Shown here: piece after piece, positions 3,995 through 5,191 of the stretch
Layout of the letters: every line of letters starts with the position of its first letter
Position numbering within the stretch: the stretch's first letter is position 1
Source of the DNA: an uncultured Oscillibacter sp.
Lineage (GTDB): Bacteria > Bacillota > Clostridia > Oscillospirales > Oscillospiraceae
Direction of reading: 5' to 3'
Assembly: GCA_905233795.1 (NCBI GenBank)
Contig: CAJOFP010000189.1
Coordinates: 1 to 5,191 of the forward strand
DNA length: 5,191 bases
Program-made: the position numbers and the translations under genes
The notes under the pieces: generated by a model
Database searches by the model: none
Told to the model about the DNA's origin: nothing
Seen by the model: the letters and a program-made list of their open reading frames with translations, nothing else

Positions 3995-5191
3995 ATGGCG
4001 AATTATTTTTGTATAAACTGCATGAGACCGCTGGATACGGACGCGGCGATTTGTCCTTACTGCGGTTTCGACCGGAGACGGTACGTCGCTCCAGAAATGA
4101 CGCTCCATCCCGGCAATACGCTGGCCCACGGAAAATATCTGCTGGGCCGGACGCTCGGACAGGGCGGATTCGGCGTCACTTATGTGGCGCTGGATCGGCT
4201 TTTGGAACTGCGCGTGGCCATTAAAGAATATCTGCCGCAAAATATGGCCTATCGAAGCGAAGGTTCCGCGTCTCTGCATTGGCACAGCAATGTATTAAGC
4301 AAACAGGCCGGATGGGAAAGTTTTGTCAAAGAAGCCCGAAAAATGGCGAAAATGGATCAGATTCCGGGCATTGTCCGCGTGAGAGAGGTTTTCTATGAAA
4401 ACGAGACCGCGTATATCGTAATGGATTATGTGGAGGGCGAAACGCTGTGGAGCCGTCTGCGCAAAACCGGAGCGATGGACGGGAAAACCTGTCTCGCCGT
4501 TTTGCGGCCCGTCATGAACGCCCTGACGGAGGCGCATAAAAATAAAATGATCCACCGCGATATTAGCCCGGATAATATCATGCTGGACAATCAAAACCGG
4601 GTCTGGCTGTTGGATATGGGCGCGGCGAAAGAACTGGATACGACGCAGACCGGAGATTTGCGTCATTCCACTACGATGGTCGTCAAACCGGGATTCAGCC
4701 CGCTGGAACAGTACACAAGCGGCGGCAATACCGGTTCGTGGACGGACGTATACGCTATGAGCGCCACTGTTCTTTACTGTATGTCCGGCAAAATGCCTCC
4801 CCTCTCCACGGATCGCGTATTGCATGACGCTTTGGAGATTCCGAACGCGATTTCCCCAACTGTTGCGCGGGTATTATTACGGGGGCTCGCTCTGCGTCCT
4901 GAAGATCGGATTCAAAGCATGGTTGAACTGCGTGACGCGCTGGAAACGGCGGTAAACGCGCCGGATGAAACGGAAATCCGACGGCGGGAACAAGAACGTC
5001 GGGAAGCCGAAGAAGCGCGGCGGCAGGCGGAACTGGAACGCCAACAGGCCGAAGAAGCCCAGCGGCGCGAACAGGCGCGGACGCCGCAAAAAACGGAAAA
5101 AGTCGAAACCGTACAAACGAAAAAAGAAACGAAAAAAAATCTGTTTCTTATCCCTGTCGCTGTTGTCATTGTCGGATTCATTGTGTTATTC
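3995..5191 (+). CDS. Zinc-ribbon Ser/Thr protein kinase with coiled coil and membrane helix (3' end outside window)
   Basis: The visible 399 residues are open to the right edge. An N-terminal zinc ribbon (Cys6, Cys9, Cys20, Cys23) precedes a complete Hanks-type kinase domain (about 47-320). Motifs are glycine loop LGQGGFG (54-60), Lys77 in VAIKEYLP, likely helix-C Glu113, HRDISPDN (Asp189, Asn194), DMG in place of DFG (207-209), SPLEQY in place of APE (Glu238), Asp251 and the subdomain XI Arg305 in PEDR. The catalytic-loop lysine is Ser191. A Glu/Arg/Gln-rich segment (about 326-362) and a short Lys/Thr stretch lead to a hydrophobic helix from about 382 to the window edge (LFLIPVAVVIVGFIVLF), probably a membrane anchor with an extracytoplasmic domain beyond, as in PrkC/PknB-like kinases. 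The Thr-rich activation segment (DTTQTGD, HSTT) offers autophosphorylation sites that the nearby FHA domains could bind. The metal-binding Asp207 is kept, so activity is plausible despite DMG. It is a paralogue of the kinase at 230, which lacks a membrane helix. Confidence 0.92.
   Translation, partial: MANYFCINCMRPLDTDAAICPYCGFDRRRYVAPEMTLHPGNTLAHGKYLLGRTLGQGGFGVTYVALDRLLELRVAIKEYLPQNMAYRSEGSASLHWHSNVLSKQAGWESFVKEARKMAKMDQIPGIVRVREVFYENETAYIVMDYVEGETLWSRLRKTGAMDGKTCLAVLRPVMNALTEAHKNKMIHRDISPDNIMLDNQNRVWLLDMGAAKELDTTQTGDLRHSTTMVVKPGFSPLEQYTSGGNTGSWTDVYAMSATVLYCMSGKMPPLSTDRVLHDALEIPNAISPTVARVLLRGLALRPEDRIQSMVELRDALETAVNAPDETEIRRREQERREAEEARRQAELERQQAEEAQRREQARTPQKTEKVETVQTKKETKKNLFLIPVAVVIVGFIVLF

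Noticed and set aside
4295..4825. Minus-strand open frame opposite the second kinase (176 codons)
   Set aside because: It is antisense to conserved kinase motifs, and its composition (His/Arg-rich, no domain) is typical of a mirror frame.
4877..5181. Minus-strand frames rich in Phe/Arg or Ser/Arg opposite the kinase coiled coil
   Set aside because: The low-complexity residues are the reverse complement of Glu/Arg repeat codons, not independent genes.

Overview
The window holds part of one plus-strand operon devoted to Ser/Thr phospho-signalling. All five genes are co-directional and tightly packed; the largest gap is about 56 bases. Strong GGAGG-type ribosome-binding sites, GTG and TTG starts, near-balanced GC, and a secreted protein with a Pro/Thr linker suggest a Firmicutes (Clostridia-like) or similar anaerobe, possibly from a gut community. 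This assignment is an inference and cannot be confirmed from the window. No tRNA, rRNA, CRISPR array, insertion sequence, origin or convincing terminator was seen.

Layout: (1) 1-224, the C-terminal end of a PP2C phosphatase cut by the window edge. (2) 230-1584, a zinc-ribbon Ser/Thr kinase joined to a C-terminal FHA domain, split by a frameshift near 1165-1174 into 230-1177 and 1174-1584. (3) 1633-2330, a second PP2C phosphatase with a probable TTG start, split near 2010-2027, where about 37 bases including the conserved DHS segment appear to be missing. (4) 2334-3938, an intact 534-residue protein with signal peptide, extracellular VWA domain, Pro/Thr linker, membrane helix, Glu/Arg coiled coil and cytoplasmic FHA domain. 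(5) 3995-5191, a second zinc-ribbon kinase with a coiled coil and membrane helix, cut by the right edge.

Working model (inference): kinases and PP2C phosphatases set the phosphorylation state of cytoplasmic threonines. The two FHA domains read those phosphothreonines. The VWA ectodomain carries a signal or an adhesion event across the membrane. The gene content recalls the VWA-PP2C-kinase triads described around tellurite-resistance (Ter) genes and the kinase/phosphatase/FHA modules attached to type VI and some type VII secretion loci, but no Ter or secretion gene is visible here. The two broken reading frames mean the locus is either decaying at its first kinase and second phosphatase, or carries assembly or sequencing errors. 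The VWA-FHA protein and the second kinase read cleanly.
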